From Akkermansia sp. (GTDB lineage: Bacteria; Verrucomicrobiota; Verrucomicrobiia; Verrucomicrobiales; Akkermansiaceae): a DNA stretch of 49,622 nt. The stretch spans positions 1-49,622 of the forward strand of contig JAUNER010000020.1 of NCBI GenBank assembly GCA_030525455.1. The letters are read 5' to 3'. Made by a program: the position numbers and the translations under genes. Below, one piece after another: positions 28,268 to 39,139 of this stretch (the stretch's first letter is position 1; every line of letters starts with the position of its first letter). The notes beneath the pieces were generated by a model. That model worked only from the letters and a program-made list of their open reading frames with translations. It searched no databases and had not been told where the DNA came from.

Positions 28268-28303
28268 AAAGCCATAAGAGGCAAATTGATACCTCTTATG
28301 GCT
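28265..28303 (-). terminator. Terminator of rtcB
   Basis: Read on the minus strand, AGCCATAAGAGG (28292-28303) pairs with CCTCTTATGGCT (28270-28281) and runs into five T. It lies between the converging methyltransferase and rtcB genes. Confidence 0.85.
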
Positions 28304-28337
28304 GTTCCTTTGCCAATTTAGCACCGGAAATGATTAG

Positions 28338-29450
28338 TTAGGGTGCTTTGAAATTGTACACAGGGTAGATTCTTTCTAATACATTGGCTGTATCAGAAAT
28401 ATGAGATAGAACGTCGTTGCCGTCCTTGTAAGCCATAGGGGCTTCGTCAAGCGTGCTTTGAGCGACGCAGGTTGTGAAAATTCCCTGCATAGAAGCACGG
28501 AATTCCTTCATAGATAGTTCTTCTTTTGCTTTTGTACGGGAAAGCCGTCTACCTGCACCATGAGGAGCAGAATTATTAAAATCTGCATTTCCCTTACCAA
28601 CGCAAATAACCGAACCATCGCGCATATTTAGAGGCACAATCAGCTTTTGTCCTGCATGAGCCTGTACAGCACCCTTGCGGATAATTTGGTCGTCGGCGAT
28701 GTAGTTATGAACCGTATCAAAGGAATCTATAATTTCATCGGAATTAACCAAAGATTGCAAGATAGCTTGCCTATTTAACTGAGCACAGCGTTGAGCTACT
28801 CGCATATCTCGTAGATATTGTTCAGTTAGGTCGCCCTCTAAATAGCAGAGAGATTTCATATTTTCGCGAAGATTTAAGTCCGGGCAGGTTTGGCAAGCAA
28901 CTTTTTGATAATGAGTTGCAATTTGTAAACCAAAGTTTCGTGACCCGGAGTGAATGCACAGGTAGGCGGCATTCTCACCTTTCGCAATTTCAATGAAGTG
29001 ATTCCCCCCACCAAGGCTACCAATAGAATGCAGTGGACGAGATGGGCTTTGTTTGATGACATCCATGCTGATACGCTTGATTTCATCTTTTAACTCCTCG
29101 TCCGCCTCCATGAGCGGATGAATTTGCTTTCTAATTGAGTGTCCCGATGGAACAGCACGACGCAAATGAGCATCGAAATCGCTGAAATTTGGGATGTTTT
29201 TTAGTTGTGCAGTGAGAACACCGCAGCCAATGTCAACTCCAATAAGATTTGGAATCACCTTATCTGTTTTCATTTCCGCAGTGAACCCAATAACGCAACC
29301 GACCCCTGCATGAACATCCGGCATGATGCGTACTTTGCACCCGTCAAATGCCGGGTGATTGCACACATCCGCTATTTGTTTATGTGCCGATTCTTCAAGC
29401 TCATTTGTGTAGATGAGAGCCTGAGTGTAATTTCCGTTAATGGTTATCAT
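28338..29450 (-). CDS. rtcB: RtcB-type RNA ligase
   Basis: A 370-residue RtcB, on the short side of the family (E. coli enzyme 408). The metal and active-site residues are visible: D46 in PDVHAG, C76 in GVDIGCG, H151 in GGNHFIE, H167 in HSGSRN, H248 and the likely guanylated H297 in APHGAGRR. RtcB joins 2',3'-cyclic phosphate or 3'-phosphate RNA ends to 5'-OH ends using GTP and metal, in RNA repair. No archease or RtcR is adjacent; the upstream neighbour is a LysR-type regulator divergent from it. No ribosome site is visible before the ATG. Confidence 0.95.
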   Translation of the reverse strand: MITINGNYTQALIYTNELEESAHKQIADVCNHPAFDGCKVRIMPDVHAGVGCVIGFTAEMKTDKVIPNLIGVDIGCGVLTAQLKNIPNFSDFDAHLRRAVPSGHSIRKQIHPLMEADEELKDEIKRISMDVIKQSPSRPLHSIGSLGGGNHFIEIAKGENAAYLCIHSGSRNFGLQIATHYQKVACQTCPDLNLRENMKSLCYLEGDLTEQYLRDMRVAQRCAQLNRQAILQSLVNSDEIIDSFDTVHNYIADDQIIRKGAVQAHAGQKLIVPLNMRDGSVICVGKGNADFNNSAPHGAGRRLSRTKAKEELSMKEFRASMQGIFTTCVAQSTLDEAPMAYKDGNDVLSHISDTANVLERIYPVYNFKAP

Positions 29451-29533
29451 GTGTTATTTTCTTTGTTTCATTCCACCGGGGGTGCGGAGATCAACCCCGG
29501 CAGAACTTTCTTTTTTATCATAAAATTCCTGAC

Positions 29534-29576
29534 TTGCATTATATAAAAACGCATATATCATGACTAAATAGTCATG
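29534..29576 (+). promoter_or_regulatory. Promoter and palindromic operator of the LysR-type gene
   Basis: TTGCAT (29534-29539), a 16-base spacer and TATCAT (29556-29561) form a plausible promoter. The palindrome CATGACTAAATAGTCATG (29559-29576; 8-base arms, AA centre) overlaps both the -10 element and the ATG at 29574, suggesting autoregulation and a very short or absent leader. Confidence 0.6.
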
Positions 29577-30488
29577 TTTACAAATTTATTTGCCACTCGA
29601 GGGTTATCATTGGACCGATTAAAAACGCTTATAGAAGTAGCGGAAGCCGGGAGTATAGCAGCAGCGGCAGTAGGAGATGCGGCACGGCAAAGTCTTTACT
29701 CTAGGCAGCTTAAGGAGCTGGAGGAATTTTTCGGTGTAGAACTGACAGTACGGAAAGGCCGTGTGCTAAGTCTGACCAAAGAAGGGTGGGAATTAGCACG
29801 GATAGCCCGCGAAAATCTCAATCAATTAAATGACTTTAAGGAGCGGAATAATGATAAACCCTATCGCTTTTCGATAGGGGCAGGGGATAGTTTTCATGCA
29901 TGGCTCGTGGCACCAATGCTGGCGGAAATGCAGAGAGGGAATATGAAGTATCTCTTTGAATTAAAAAGCTGTAGAAATAGCGAGGTAGCAGGAAAACTAC
30001 TCAATATGGATATAGATTTCGGCATTGTAAGAGAGAGTGGATTAACCGAAGGGCTACAACATCGGTACATTTGTGATATGGATTATGTGCTATTTGTATC
30101 GCGGAAAAAATACGAAAAACTCAAAGTACCCCAAGGAGAAAAAGCTCTGCCGTATTTACTAGAGACTCTGCCACTAGCAACGCTGGGTGATACAACAAGC
30201 TTTTACAGGCAACTGGAAAAACAGTGCCGAGAGTACAATATTCTCTTTCAAAACCACTGCGAAACACAATCATTCCCCATAGCTGAAAGACTCTTAAAAA
30301 CAGGAGCATACACGGCTATATTACCCTCAGTAGCGGCTCGTAGTTTGGGGGCAGATTATGTGGCTATATCGCATCCTATACTAAAGAAGTTAAGCAGACG
30401 AATCATGCTGGCATGGAACCCGCGATTATTACGCATTCGCCCCATGGCCAAGCACATTATCGACTTATCATGGGGAGACTTAGTGTAG
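29574..30488 (+). CDS. LysR-type transcriptional regulator
   Basis: The 304-residue protein has the LysR winged-helix start 'LDRLKTLIEVAEAGSIAAAA' and 'RQSLYSRQLKELEEFFGVELTVRKGR' (residues 13-62), followed by a periplasmic-binding-protein-like effector domain with 'FGIVRESG' and 'LLKTGAYTAILPSVAA'. The helix-turn-helix has an insertion-like AVGDAARQSL segment where Ala-rich sequence is usual. It is divergent from rtcB (124-base gap) and converges on the MFS gene 5 bases away. The palindrome over its start codon fits autorepression. Its targets are unknown; rtcB is a candidate because of position. Confidence 0.8.
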   Translation: MFTNLFATRGLSLDRLKTLIEVAEAGSIAAAAVGDAARQSLYSRQLKELEEFFGVELTVRKGRVLSLTKEGWELARIARENLNQLNDFKERNNDKPYRFSIGAGDSFHAWLVAPMLAEMQRGNMKYLFELKSCRNSEVAGKLLNMDIDFGIVRESGLTEGLQHRYICDMDYVLFVSRKKYEKLKVPQGEKALPYLLETLPLATLGDTTSFYRQLEKQCREYNILFQNHCETQSFPIAERLLKTGAYTAILPSVAARSLGADYVAISHPILKKLSRRIMLAWNPRLLRIRPMAKHIIDLSWGDLV

Positions 30489-30492
30489 TGAA

Positions 30493-31761
30493 TTAATCGT
30501 AGTCAACACCTAGTTTATTTTTGCGGTAGTGATTATGGGAAATTTGGTAGAAGTAAATAATAGCAATAAAATTAAGAATAGCACTGACGCCAAAAGCCCA
30601 ATCTAAGCCTAGCCAGGCGTAGATTTTACCACCGAAAAACATACCTGCACCAATGCCAATATCGTAGGCTGTAAAGAAGGTGGAGTTTACAGCACCGCGG
30701 TGACCACGATCTGCCATGTTGAGTTTCATCGTTTGGAAAGTAGGTACAAAAATCCCATATCCAAAGCCAATTGCCACCGCAGATGTGTAATAAACCCAAG
30801 CAATCGGGAATAAGGCCAAAGCTGAAAAACTTAACGTGAGAATTACCAAAGAAATAACTGATAATTCTGCCACGCGTCCACGGTCAATTTGGCGGCCGCT
30901 ACCAATGCGTGAAATCACCATCCCTGCCCCCATGAGTGCGTAAAATAGCCCGGCATAGGTAAATCCATGCATTTGCCCATAAAGAGCCGAATACACCGCT
31001 ACAACGCCGTTTGAGAACGAGGCCATCATTACATTAATGGCGATGGGAATGCCAACTCGTAAAACGAGGCGGTCGAGTACTTTTTTTGGCGTTTCTTGGA
31101 CGGCTTCTTGGCGAATGAGCTTGGGTACTCGAATCATGGAAGCAAAGCCCACACCTATAAAACAGAGAATGAGTGAGCTCCACGTCAGTGCTTCAAATCC
31201 GGCAAGTTCATACACATTTAACCCAACAATAGGGCCAATGCACATCCCCAAAGTCATCATCATGCCGCAAAATCCTAAGCCTTCACCTCGCCGTGATGGT
31301 GGAATGATGTCTGCGGCTACTGTCGGCCCCGATGTCGTCATACCTCCCCAAATTAACCCCTGTACAAATCGAGTTAAAAAGAATGCGACGGCACCAACTG
31401 CAAATGCGTAACCGGCGAAGGATAAGGCTAGTAAGATGTAGACAGTAACATAGATTTTTTTTCTGTCGCCGGAATCGACTTTTTGGGCAAAATACGGGCG
31501 AGACACGATGGCCGCAATCACATAAATAGCCATAATCCAGCCAAGCCAGGTAGGAGAAACCTGCATGGTTCCCGTCAAATAGATGGGTAAAACCGGCATT
31601 AGTTCAAAAAACGCTAGACCCATCATTAAATTTGCGGCACAGGCAAGGATGTAGTCCCGAGTCCATAGTGGGACTTTAGGCGGAGCTATCTGCTGAGCAA
31701 TTAAGATGTCTCGGCTAGATTTCATAGATAAATTTTTTACGCCTATCGGGTGAGCATTCAA
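30493..31761 (-). CDS. Major facilitator superfamily transporter
   Basis: A 422-residue protein with about 12 membrane helices and MFS loop signatures: 'DSGDRKKIYV' between helices 2 and 3 and 'SRIGSGRQIDRGRVAELS' at the matching site in the second half. The first helix region reads ACAANLMMGLAFFELMPVLPIYL, as in drug/sugar-efflux MFS members. ATG at 31725 is a likely alternative start. Substrate unknown. It is downstream of acnA on the same strand but separated by a strong terminator. Confidence 0.88.
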   Translation of the reverse strand: MNAHPIGVKNLSMKSSRDILIAQQIAPPKVPLWTRDYILACAANLMMGLAFFELMPVLPIYLTGTMQVSPTWLGWIMAIYVIAAIVSRPYFAQKVDSGDRKKIYVTVYILLALSFAGYAFAVGAVAFFLTRFVQGLIWGGMTTSGPTVAADIIPPSRRGEGLGFCGMMMTLGMCIGPIVGLNVYELAGFEALTWSSLILCFIGVGFASMIRVPKLIRQEAVQETPKKVLDRLVLRVGIPIAINVMMASFSNGVVAVYSALYGQMHGFTYAGLFYALMGAGMVISRIGSGRQIDRGRVAELSVISLVILTLSFSALALFPIAWVYYTSAVAIGFGYGIFVPTFQTMKLNMADRGHRGAVNSTFFTAYDIGIGAGMFFGGKIYAWLGLDWAFGVSAILNFIAIIYFYQISHNHYRKNKLGVDYD

Positions 31762-31791
31762 ACAGCCGTTGCGTCATGCCGGAAGCAAGCA

Positions 31792-31831
31792 AAAAAATCC
31801 CCCTATTTTGAGAATTATCCAAAATAGGGGG
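31792..31831 (-). terminator. Terminator of acnA
   Basis: CCCCCTATTTT (31799-31809) and AAAATAGGGGG (31821-31831) form a perfect 11-base stem; on the minus strand it is followed by seven T. Confidence 0.93.
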
Positions 31832-31858
31832 AAGAGATAGTTAGCAGTAAAGTAAATC

Positions 31859-34612
31859 TTATTTCAAAATCTGAGTAAGCACATACTGAAGAATGCCACC
31901 GGATAAGTAGTATTCCTTTTCAATAGGTGTATCAATGCGGATAATGACCGGAACCTCGAAAGCATCGGCACCTGCAGGCTGAACGCGTAGGGTGACTTGT
32001 TGACGTGGTTGGAAGTCATTGCTAAGCCCAATGATAGAGAAGTAGACATCTTTCAGCGGAGCAATGCGGTCATAGTCGGCCTTATCCACAAAGTTCAGAG
32101 GAAGAACCCCCATGCCAATGAGGTTGGAGCGGTGAATTCTTTCAAAGCTCTTGGTAATGACCGCCTGAACGCCAAGGAGGTTTGTGCCCTTAGCCGCCCA
32201 GTCGCGAGATGACCCCATACCATAATCCTCGCCACCGATGACAACGAGTGGGGTATTTTCTTGAGCGTATGCCATGGCAGCATCGTAAATAAAGGTAGGT
32301 TTACCGGATTCTGCGGTGATTTCACAATCAGGTGCGGGTACATCGGCATCGCCAAAATAAAGTGTGTAGCCACCTTCGACGCCACCAACCATGGTGTTTT
32401 TAATGCGAACATTGGCAAATGTACCACGGGTCATGACACGGTCATTACCTCGGCGTGAGCCAAATGAGTTGAAGTCTTTTTTGACCACCCCCATGGATTG
32501 TAAATAAACCCCGGCAGGACCACTCTCTTTAATAGCCCCGGCAGGGGAAATATGGTCTGTTGTTACAGAGTTGCCGAAGATACCTAAGGGGCGGGCATTC
32601 ACAATGTCTGTCAAGGTGCGAGATTTGCCATCGAAGCCGTTGAAGAACGGAGGCTCTTGGATGTATGTGGAATCTGTATTCCAGCGGAAAACAGCACCTT
32701 CCGGAGCACGTACGGCGGTCCAACGTGGGTTCTTTTCGGGTGTAATGGTGTAAAGTTCACGGTAAACGTCCGGATTATTTGCTTTGGCTATGGCCGCAGA
32801 AATTTCTTCGGAGCTTGGCCAAATATCTTTGAGATATACAGGTTTACCTTTGCTATCATAGCCAAGGGCTTCTGTGGCAAAATCAATATCTACACGACCG
32901 GCAAGGGCGAAAGCCACAACCAATGGAGGAGACATGAGGAAGTTTGTTTTGATAGAGGCATGGATGCGAGCTTCAAAGTTTCTATTCCCGGAAAGAACAG
33001 CAGCCGCTACGATGTTATTATCGCGGACGGCTTGTTCAAGGTCAGGATTTAATGGACCGGAGTTACCAATGCACGTTGTGCAACCGTAGCCAACTGTCGC
33101 AAAGCCAAGCGTGTTCAGGGCATCTTGCAGGTCATTTGCTTTGTAGTAATTTGAAGCAATTCGAGAGCCCGGAGCGATGGAAGTTTTTACGTGAGCCGGA
33201 ACTTTTAAGCCGAAAGCAACGGCTTTTTTGGCCAATAAGCCGGCGGCGAGCATCAGACCCGGGTTTGAGGTATTGGTGCAGGAGGTAATAGCCGCAATCA
33301 AAATGCTACCATCCTTGAGCGTGGCCTCTTGGTTATAGCCCTCTACGGGAGTAGGTACCCCGGCAGGAGACTTCATGGTTACTTTTACTTCCGGAGAGTC
33401 TGATTTAGCATAACCACCATCAGCGATGGGGGCTTTTACCAAAGTATGGAATGATTCGCGAATAGTATCTAGGCAAATGTGGTCCTGTGGACGACGTGGA
33501 CCGGATACTGCAGGCTGAACTGTAGCTAAATCTAGTTCTAGCTGTACAGAGTAGTCAAGCTCGCCTTGCTTAGGCATACCCCATAGCCCTTGTGCCTTAA
33601 AGTAATTTTCGTAAGTAATGACAGCTTCATTGCTACGACCGGTTTGGCGTAGGTATTCAGAGCATCGCTCGTCCATGGGGAAAAAGCCCATCGTTGCTCC
33701 GTATTCCGGAGCCATGTTGGCCACTGTGGCACGGTCTGCAAGGGTTAGTGCGGCAGCTCCCTCGCCAAAGAACTCGACAAACTTACCAACTACGCCATGA
33801 GCACGAAGCATCTTTGTGACGTGAAGTGCTAAATCTGTGGCTGTAACGCCCTCACGTAACGCTCCGGTCATGTGAACGCCAACGACTTCAGGAACGAGGA
33901 AGGTGACAGGCTGACCAAGCATACCGGCTTCGGCTTCAATACCGCCGACACCCCAGCCAACGACACCGATGCCGTTAATCATGGTGGTGTGGGAGTCTGT
34001 ACCTACGAGGGTATCCGGGAAGAAAACACCGTCTTTTTCCATGACCCCTTGAGCGAGATACTCAAGGTTTACTTGGTGTACGATACCGACAGACGGAGGA
34101 ACGACAGAAAAGGTTTTGAATGCTTGTTGTCCCCACTTTAGGAACTCATAGCGTTCGGCATTTCTGGTAAACTCAATGTCTAGATTTTTTTCTAAGGCAT
34201 CGGTACAACCAGCCCAGTCAACCTGAACAGAGTGGTCAACAACTAAATCAACAGGCACGAGAGGCTCAATCACAGAAGCATCTTTACCTAATCCGGCAAC
34301 GGCAGAACGCATGGCGGCTAAATCAACTAATAGTGGTACACCGGTAAGGTCCTGAAGCACAATGCGGGCTACAGTAAATGGGATTTCGTATGAGCCGGGG
34401 TTTTTGGCGTTCCAGGCAGCTAGATTTGCTACGTCTTTTTCTGTAACCTTTAAGCCGTCACAGTTACGGAGCAATGATTCTAAAACAATGCGAATAGAAA
34501 CAGGTAAGCGATGAAGCTGTGGATAGCCGCCCTCTGCTAATGCAGGCAATGAATAAAACTGGCCTTCGGTGCCGTTCCCTGTAGTAAAGGTGCTTTTTAC
34601 AATGTTAGTCAT
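31859..34612 (-). CDS. acnA: Aconitate hydratase A
   Basis: This 917-residue enzyme has the AcnA/IRP layout. The three cluster-binding cysteines are C445 in TSCTNTSNP, and C511 and C514 in [13 protein letters not shown]. '[32 protein letters not shown]' is highly conserved, and the C-terminal swivel domain has '[16 protein letters not shown]'. It interconverts citrate and isocitrate. No citrate synthase or isocitrate dehydrogenase is adjacent. The gene is monocistronic, with a 189-base upstream gap shared with the L,D-transpeptidase gene. Confidence 0.97.
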   Translation of the reverse strand: MTNIVKSTFTTGNGTEGQFYSLPALAEGGYPQLHRLPVSIRIVLESLLRNCDGLKVTEKDVANLAAWNAKNPGSYEIPFTVARIVLQDLTGVPLLVDLAAMRSAVAGLGKDASVIEPLVPVDLVVDHSVQVDWAGCTDALEKNLDIEFTRNAERYEFLKWGQQAFKTFSVVPPSVGIVHQVNLEYLAQGVMEKDGVFFPDTLVGTDSHTTMINGIGVVGWGVGGIEAEAGMLGQPVTFLVPEVVGVHMTGALREGVTATDLALHVTKMLRAHGVVGKFVEFFGEGAAALTLADRATVANMAPEYGATMGFFPMDERCSEYLRQTGRSNEAVITYENYFKAQGLWGMPKQGELDYSVQLELDLATVQPAVSGPRRPQDHICLDTIRESFHTLVKAPIADGGYAKSDSPEVKVTMKSPAGVPTPVEGYNQEATLKDGSILIAAITSCTNTSNPGLMLAAGLLAKKAVAFGLKVPAHVKTSIAPGSRIASNYYKANDLQDALNTLGFATVGYGCTTCIGNSGPLNPDLEQAVRDNNIVAAAVLSGNRNFEARIHASIKTNFLMSPPLVVAFALAGRVDIDFATEALGYDSKGKPVYLKDIWPSSEEISAAIAKANNPDVYRELYTITPEKNPRWTAVRAPEGAVFRWNTDSTYIQEPPFFNGFDGKSRTLTDIVNARPLGIFGNSVTTDHISPAGAIKESGPAGVYLQSMGVVKKDFNSFGSRRGNDRVMTRGTFANVRIKNTMVGGVEGGYTLYFGDADVPAPDCEITAESGKPTFIYDAAMAYAQENTPLVVIGGEDYGMGSSRDWAAKGTNLLGVQAVITKSFERIHRSNLIGMGVLPLNFVDKADYDRIAPLKDVYFSIIGLSNDFQPRQQVTLRVQPAGADAFEVPVIIRIDTPIEKEYYLSGGILQYVLTQILK

Positions 34613-34801
34613 GATTCCGGTTGGCGGATGGTGTATGATTATGAAAATTTAGCAACACAGGTTGCAATCGCGAAAAATGATACGAACTAAAAATAAAATT
34701 GCAAGGAATCAGTGTATGTACATGGCATGATGTCAGGAATCATGGTTTTGATATGTCAACCTTTCCACGAGAGGTGTTTTTGGGTTGTCCATTTTCTGTA
34801 A

Positions 34802-35320
34802 ATGAAATTTAATTGCTTACCATGTATACTGCCCTTGCTTACGTTTGTTTTTTTCCAATGCAGTTCGGATAATAATGTATCTTACACAAAGGTGGCATTG
34901 ATTACGGAAAAAATCAGTATCGATTATACTGAAATACACGATGAATGGATAAATTATTCTTTGCTTAAAAATGCGACACGCTTAAATTCAAAGGTTAATA
35001 TTTATCGATTAAGACAGCGAGGTGAATTTATCGTCGATGGTCAAAAAGCTATGGACTTTCCTGTTTGTACGGGAAAAAGAAATCATGAAACACCTATTGG
35101 GAAATTTCGTATTACCCAAAAAAATAAACATCACATTTCAAATATATATGGAACCTCTATGCCCTATTTTATGCGGTTGACAAATACCGGAATAGGAATT
35201 CATGTAGGTCCGGTATTCTGTACCCCGCAGTCACATGGCTGTATCCGTACGACTCGCTCAGCCTGCAAGGCTTTGTTTCATAGTGTCGATGTTGGTACAT
35301 CGGTTTTAATTTTTCCCTAG
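34802..35320 (+). CDS. L,D-transpeptidase (YkuD family), probable lipoprotein
   Basis: The 172-residue protein has an N-terminal signal with a possible lipobox (FFQC, C20) and a YkuD catalytic domain: 'FPVCTGKRNHETPIGKF', then 'GIGIHVGPVF' and the catalytic motif SHGCIRTT with the nucleophilic Cys. Such enzymes form 3-3 cross-links in peptidoglycan or attach proteins to it. The domain is small and there is no LysM or PG-binding module. It converges on nifJ and is divergent from acnA. Confidence 0.88.
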   Translation: MKFNCLPCILPLLTFVFFQCSSDNNVSYTKVALITEKISIDYTEIHDEWINYSLLKNATRLNSKVNIYRLRQRGEFIVDGQKAMDFPVCTGKRNHETPIGKFRITQKNKHHISNIYGTSMPYFMRLTNTGIGIHVGPVFCTPQSHGCIRTTRSACKALFHSVDVGTSVLIFP

Positions 35321-35321
35321 G

Positions 35322-35369
35322 GTAAAAAAAAACCTCCCTTTTTTGCAGAAATTTGCAAAAAAGGGAGGG
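35322..35369 (-). terminator. Terminator of nifJ
   Basis: CCTCCCTTTTTTGCA (35333-35347) pairs with TGCAAAAAAGGGAGG (35354-35368). On the minus strand a run of nine T follows the stem (complement of 35324-35332). Confidence 0.9.
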
Positions 35370-35399
35370 AAATAAATGTGGGCTTTTCGGCTCTAGAGC

Positions 35400-38300
35400 T
35401 TAGGCTTCCGGCTTTTCACCTTTATCCATGCCCATTTTGGCAATGCTCTGATAAAGGTTCCAACGATGCCATACGTCCCATTGTGCTTGTTCTACGAGAG
35501 CATCAAATTCTTCCTTATTGGTCTTAGCAAGGAGCTTGAAGCGGTTTTCTGTAAGCAGTGTGTCACGTAAATCACCCTTCGGTCCTTTACCTTCGATAAT
35601 AAGCGGATTCTTACCCTGGTGGTGTAAATCCGGATTATAGCGGTAGAGAAGCACACGACCGGAGTCTACCCAAGCCTTTTGCTGCTGTAAGCCCTTGGCC
35701 ATATTGATGCCGTGAGCGATACAGTGTGAGTAAGCAATGATGAGTGCCGGACCATCGTAAGCTTCAGCTTCCACAAATGCCTTCAGAGCGTGTTCATCCT
35801 TAGCCCCCAGGGCGATAGAAGCTACATAGACGTTGCCGTAGGTCATAGCCATCAAGCCGAGGTCTTTCTTCACACCGTGCTTACCATTTGTAGCAAACTT
35901 AGCCACAGCGGCACGAGGAGTAGCCTTTGAGCACTGACCACCGGTATTGGAGTAAACTTCTGTATCCATGACAAGAACCTTTACGTTCTTACCACTAGCC
36001 AATACGTGGTCTAAACCACCGTAACCGATGTCATATGCCCAACCATCACCACCGAGAATCCATACACTCTTACGAATGAGTTTGTCTGCAAGGGTGAGCA
36101 AGCGTGCACATTCCGGCTTACCGGTAATCTTTTGCTTCACAAGCTCGATGTTTTCACGTTGTTCGGCGATGTCAGCTTCGGACTTCTGCGGGTTATCGAG
36201 AATCTTATCTACAAGATCCTGACCAACTACGTCAGCAGCGGCTTTCAGAAGTTCGATGGCGTGTTCCATTTGCTTATCGAGAGAAACGCGGAAACCAAGA
36301 CCGAATTCTGCGTTGTCTTCGAAGAGGGAGTTTGACCAAGCCGGACCACGACCTTCAGCATCATGTGACCATGGTGTGGTCGGCAAGTTACCACCATAGA
36401 TAGAGGAGCAACCGGTAGCGTTTGCCACTACCAAGCGGTTACCAAAGAGCTGAGAAAGCATCTTCACGTATGGTGTTTCACCGCAACCTGCACAAGCACC
36501 GGAGAATTCAAAGAGCGGACGAAGCACCTGCATAGAGCGGATGTTGTCTGTCTTTACCTTGGTGCGGTCTACGTCCGGCAGAGTCATGAAGAAGTCCCAG
36601 TTCTTCTTCTCCTTATCGTGAATTTGCGGAGCAGGAACCATTGTGAGAGCCTTGTGACCCGGCTCTGTCTTGCTCTTGGCAGGACATACGTCGGAGCAAA
36701 GAGTACACCCGGTACAGTCGCTGGCAGATACTTGGATAACGAACTTGGACCCCTTCCAGTCAGGATGCTTAGCATCTAAGCAATCAAAGCCTTCGGGTGC
36801 GTTTTCCAATGCATCCGGTGAGAAGAACTTACTGCGGATAGCAGCATGCGGACAAACGGCTGTACACTTACCGCACTGGATACACAAGGTGGGATCCCAC
36901 ATAGGCAAGTCGAGAGCCAAGTCGCGTTTTTCGTACTGAGAAGTACCATTGGGGAATGTACCATCGACAGGCATCTTACTTACCGGGATGCTGTCGCCTT
37001 CACCGCACATCATCTTCCCAAGGATGTTTTGAACAAAGTCAGGAGCATTGGCAGACATGACCAACGGGATTTCGTGACCGGTGATGGTCTTGCCGGTGGT
37101 GTCTACGGCGTGGAGGTTTTCGAGAGTAGCATCAACAGCAGCGATGTTCTTATCAATCACATCTTGACCTTTCTTAGCGTAGGTCTTGGCAATAGCCTTC
37201 TTGATGTAGCCGATGGCTTCCTCTGCAGGGATAACACCGGCGAGGTTGAAGAAGCAAGTCTGCATGATCATGTTGATACGACCACCCATGCCTGTCTTGC
37301 GAGCTACGGAGAAAGCATCAATGGTGTAGAGCTTGATGTTTTTGTCCAAAATCTGCTGTTGCATACGAGCGGGAAGGGTATCCCACAACTTGTCAGCAGG
37401 GTGAGGACTGTTCATTAAGAACGTAGCACCATCAGCGGCATTCTTTAAGAAGTCAAAAAGATTTAATAAGGATGGCTGATGTAATGCCAAGAAGTTGGCC
37501 TTTGTAATGAGGTATGTGGACTTAATTGGACGTGGACCAAAGCGTAAGTGAGAAATCGTGGATGAACCGGATTTCTTAGAGTCATATACGAAGTAACCTT
37601 GAACATACAAGTCTGTATGCTGACCAATAATCTTAATAGCGTCCTTGTTAGCACCAACGGTACCATCGGAACCTAAACCGAAGAACATAGCACGAGTGAC
37701 GTCGTCACCCTCTGTGGAGTAGTGTTCGTCGTATTCCAAGCTTGTGCCAAGTACGTCGTCGTTGATACCTACGGTGAAGTGGTTCTTTGGTGTAGCAGCG
37801 GCTAAATTGTCGTAAATGGCTTTTACCATGGCAGGTGTGAATTCCTTGGAGCCTAAGCCGTAACGACCACCGATAACCTTTGGCATACCACAGTCGAAAT
37901 TGATAGTGCCATCTGCTTGTGCATCAAAGAGAGCCTGGATAACATCCTGGTGAAGAGGTTCACCCTGAGCACCCGGTTCTTTGGTACGGTCAAGCACAGC
38001 GATAGATTTTACAGTAGCAGGCAGAGCCTTGAGCATTTCTGCGGCAGGGAATGGGCGGAAGAGACGAATCTTCAGAACACCTACCTTGGCATTTTCGCGA
38101 GCCATCATAGCTTCTACTGTTTCTTCAACAGCATCAGCACCGGAACCCATCAAAATGATAACGCGATCAGCATCCGGAGCACCTACATAGTCAACCAAGT
38201 GATAGGCACGACCAGTCAATGCGGCAAAACGATCCATAGCACCTTGAACGATGCCCGGTGTAGCTGCATAGAATGTGTTTACTGTTTCACGACCCTGGAA

Positions 38301-38984
38301 GTAAACGTCCGGGTTTTGAGCGGTACCGCGGATAATTGGAGCGTCCGGGGTAAGAGCACGTTCACGGAATGAAGTTACCCAAGCAGGGTCAATCATGCTG
38401 TGAAGTGTTTCATCGCTGATGTCGGCTAATTTGCCGATTTCGTGAGATGTACGGAAACCGTCAAAGAAGTTGATGAATGGAATGCGAGATTCCAAGGTGG
38501 CAGCGTGTGAAATGGCTGCAAAGTCTGCGGCTTCTTGTGTAGATGAACCACAAAGCATTGCCCAACCACATGAGCGTGCACTCATTACGTCGCTATGGTC
38601 ACCGAAAATGGACAAAGCTTGGTAAGCAAGTGAACGAGCGGCAACGTGGAAAACAGTCGGCGTTAATTCACCGGCAATCTTATACATATTCGGAATCATC
38701 AAAAGAAGACCCTGAGATGCGGTGAATGTTGTGGCTAATGCACCTGTTTGAAGGGCACCGTGTACGGTACCGGCTGCACCACCTTCACTTTGAAGCTCAA
38801 CCACAGAGGGGACGGTTCCCCACAGATTTTTACGGTTGATGGCTGCCCAGCTTTCCGATGATTCGCCCATCGGTGAGGATGGTGTAATCGGGTAAATAGC
38901 AACAACTTCAGAATAACGATAGGCCACGGAGGCTACGGCTTCGTTAGCATCAATCGTGCTGTAGGTTACGTTTTTTTCACTCAT
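35400..38984 (-). CDS. nifJ: Pyruvate:ferredoxin (flavodoxin) oxidoreductase
   Basis: From ATG 38984 the protein has 1194 residues, the usual length of single-chain PFOR, and begins MSEKNVTYSTIDANEAVASVAYRYSE. Signatures are 'IYPITPSSPMGE' (domain I), two 4Fe-4S sites C701-C704-C707-C711 and C757-C760-C763-C767, and the thiamine diphosphate domain with 'FSGACAGCGETPY' and 'GDGWAYDIGYGGLDHV'. It splits pyruvate to acetyl-CoA, CO2 and reduced ferredoxin, which marks anaerobic metabolism. The frame is open to 39149, but the added 55 residues are not family-like. A 219-base gap lies before the divergent phosphatase gene. Confidence 0.97.
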   Translation of the reverse strand: MSEKNVTYSTIDANEAVASVAYRYSEVVAIYPITPSSPMGESSESWAAINRKNLWGTVPSVVELQSEGGAAGTVHGALQTGALATTFTASQGLLLMIPNMYKIAGELTPTVFHVAARSLAYQALSIFGDHSDVMSARSCGWAMLCGSSTQEAADFAAISHAATLESRIPFINFFDGFRTSHEIGKLADISDETLHSMIDPAWVTSFRERALTPDAPIIRGTAQNPDVYFQGRETVNTFYAATPGIVQGAMDRFAALTGRAYHLVDYVGAPDADRVIILMGSGADAVEETVEAMMARENAKVGVLKIRLFRPFPAAEMLKALPATVKSIAVLDRTKEPGAQGEPLHQDVIQALFDAQADGTINFDCGMPKVIGGRYGLGSKEFTPAMVKAIYDNLAAATPKNHFTVGINDDVLGTSLEYDEHYSTEGDDVTRAMFFGLGSDGTVGANKDAIKIIGQHTDLYVQGYFVYDSKKSGSSTISHLRFGPRPIKSTYLITKANFLALHQPSLLNLFDFLKNAADGATFLMNSPHPADKLWDTLPARMQQQILDKNIKLYTIDAFSVARKTGMGGRINMIMQTCFFNLAGVIPAEEAIGYIKKAIAKTYAKKGQDVIDKNIAAVDATLENLHAVDTTGKTITGHEIPLVMSANAPDFVQNILGKMMCGEGDSIPVSKMPVDGTFPNGTSQYEKRDLALDLPMWDPTLCIQCGKCTAVCPHAAIRSKFFSPDALENAPEGFDCLDAKHPDWKGSKFVIQVSASDCTGCTLCSDVCPAKSKTEPGHKALTMVPAPQIHDKEKKNWDFFMTLPDVDRTKVKTDNIRSMQVLRPLFEFSGACAGCGETPYVKMLSQLFGNRLVVANATGCSSIYGGNLPTTPWSHDAEGRGPAWSNSLFEDNAEFGLGFRVSLDKQMEHAIELLKAAADVVGQDLVDKILDNPQKSEADIAEQRENIELVKQKITGKPECARLLTLADKLIRKSVWILGGDGWAYDIGYGGLDHVLASGKNVKVLVMDTEVYSNTGGQCSKATPRAAVAKFATNGKHGVKKDLGLMAMTYGNVYVASIALGAKDEHALKAFVEAEAYDGPALIIAYSHCIAHGINMAKGLQQQKAWVDSGRVLLYRYNPDLHHQGKNPLIIEGKGPKGDLRDTLLTENRFKLLAKTNKEEFDALVEQAQWDVWHRWNLYQSIAKMGMDKGEKPEA

Positions 38985-39139
38985 AAATCTGCACAAATTT
39001 TTTATTGGTTGATAAATACGTGCTTTTAACAACTCACTTATACCATGTTCCCCCCCTGCGAGACAAGCAATTATCGAAAGATGACTGCTAATTCTCGTAT
39101 TTTTTCTGTATTTTGTCTTTTTTTGAGGCATTACGTGAG

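Noticed and set aside
36846..37418. 190-codon plus-strand frame opposite nifJ
   Set aside because: It falls inside the conserved PFOR gene and shows no family features.
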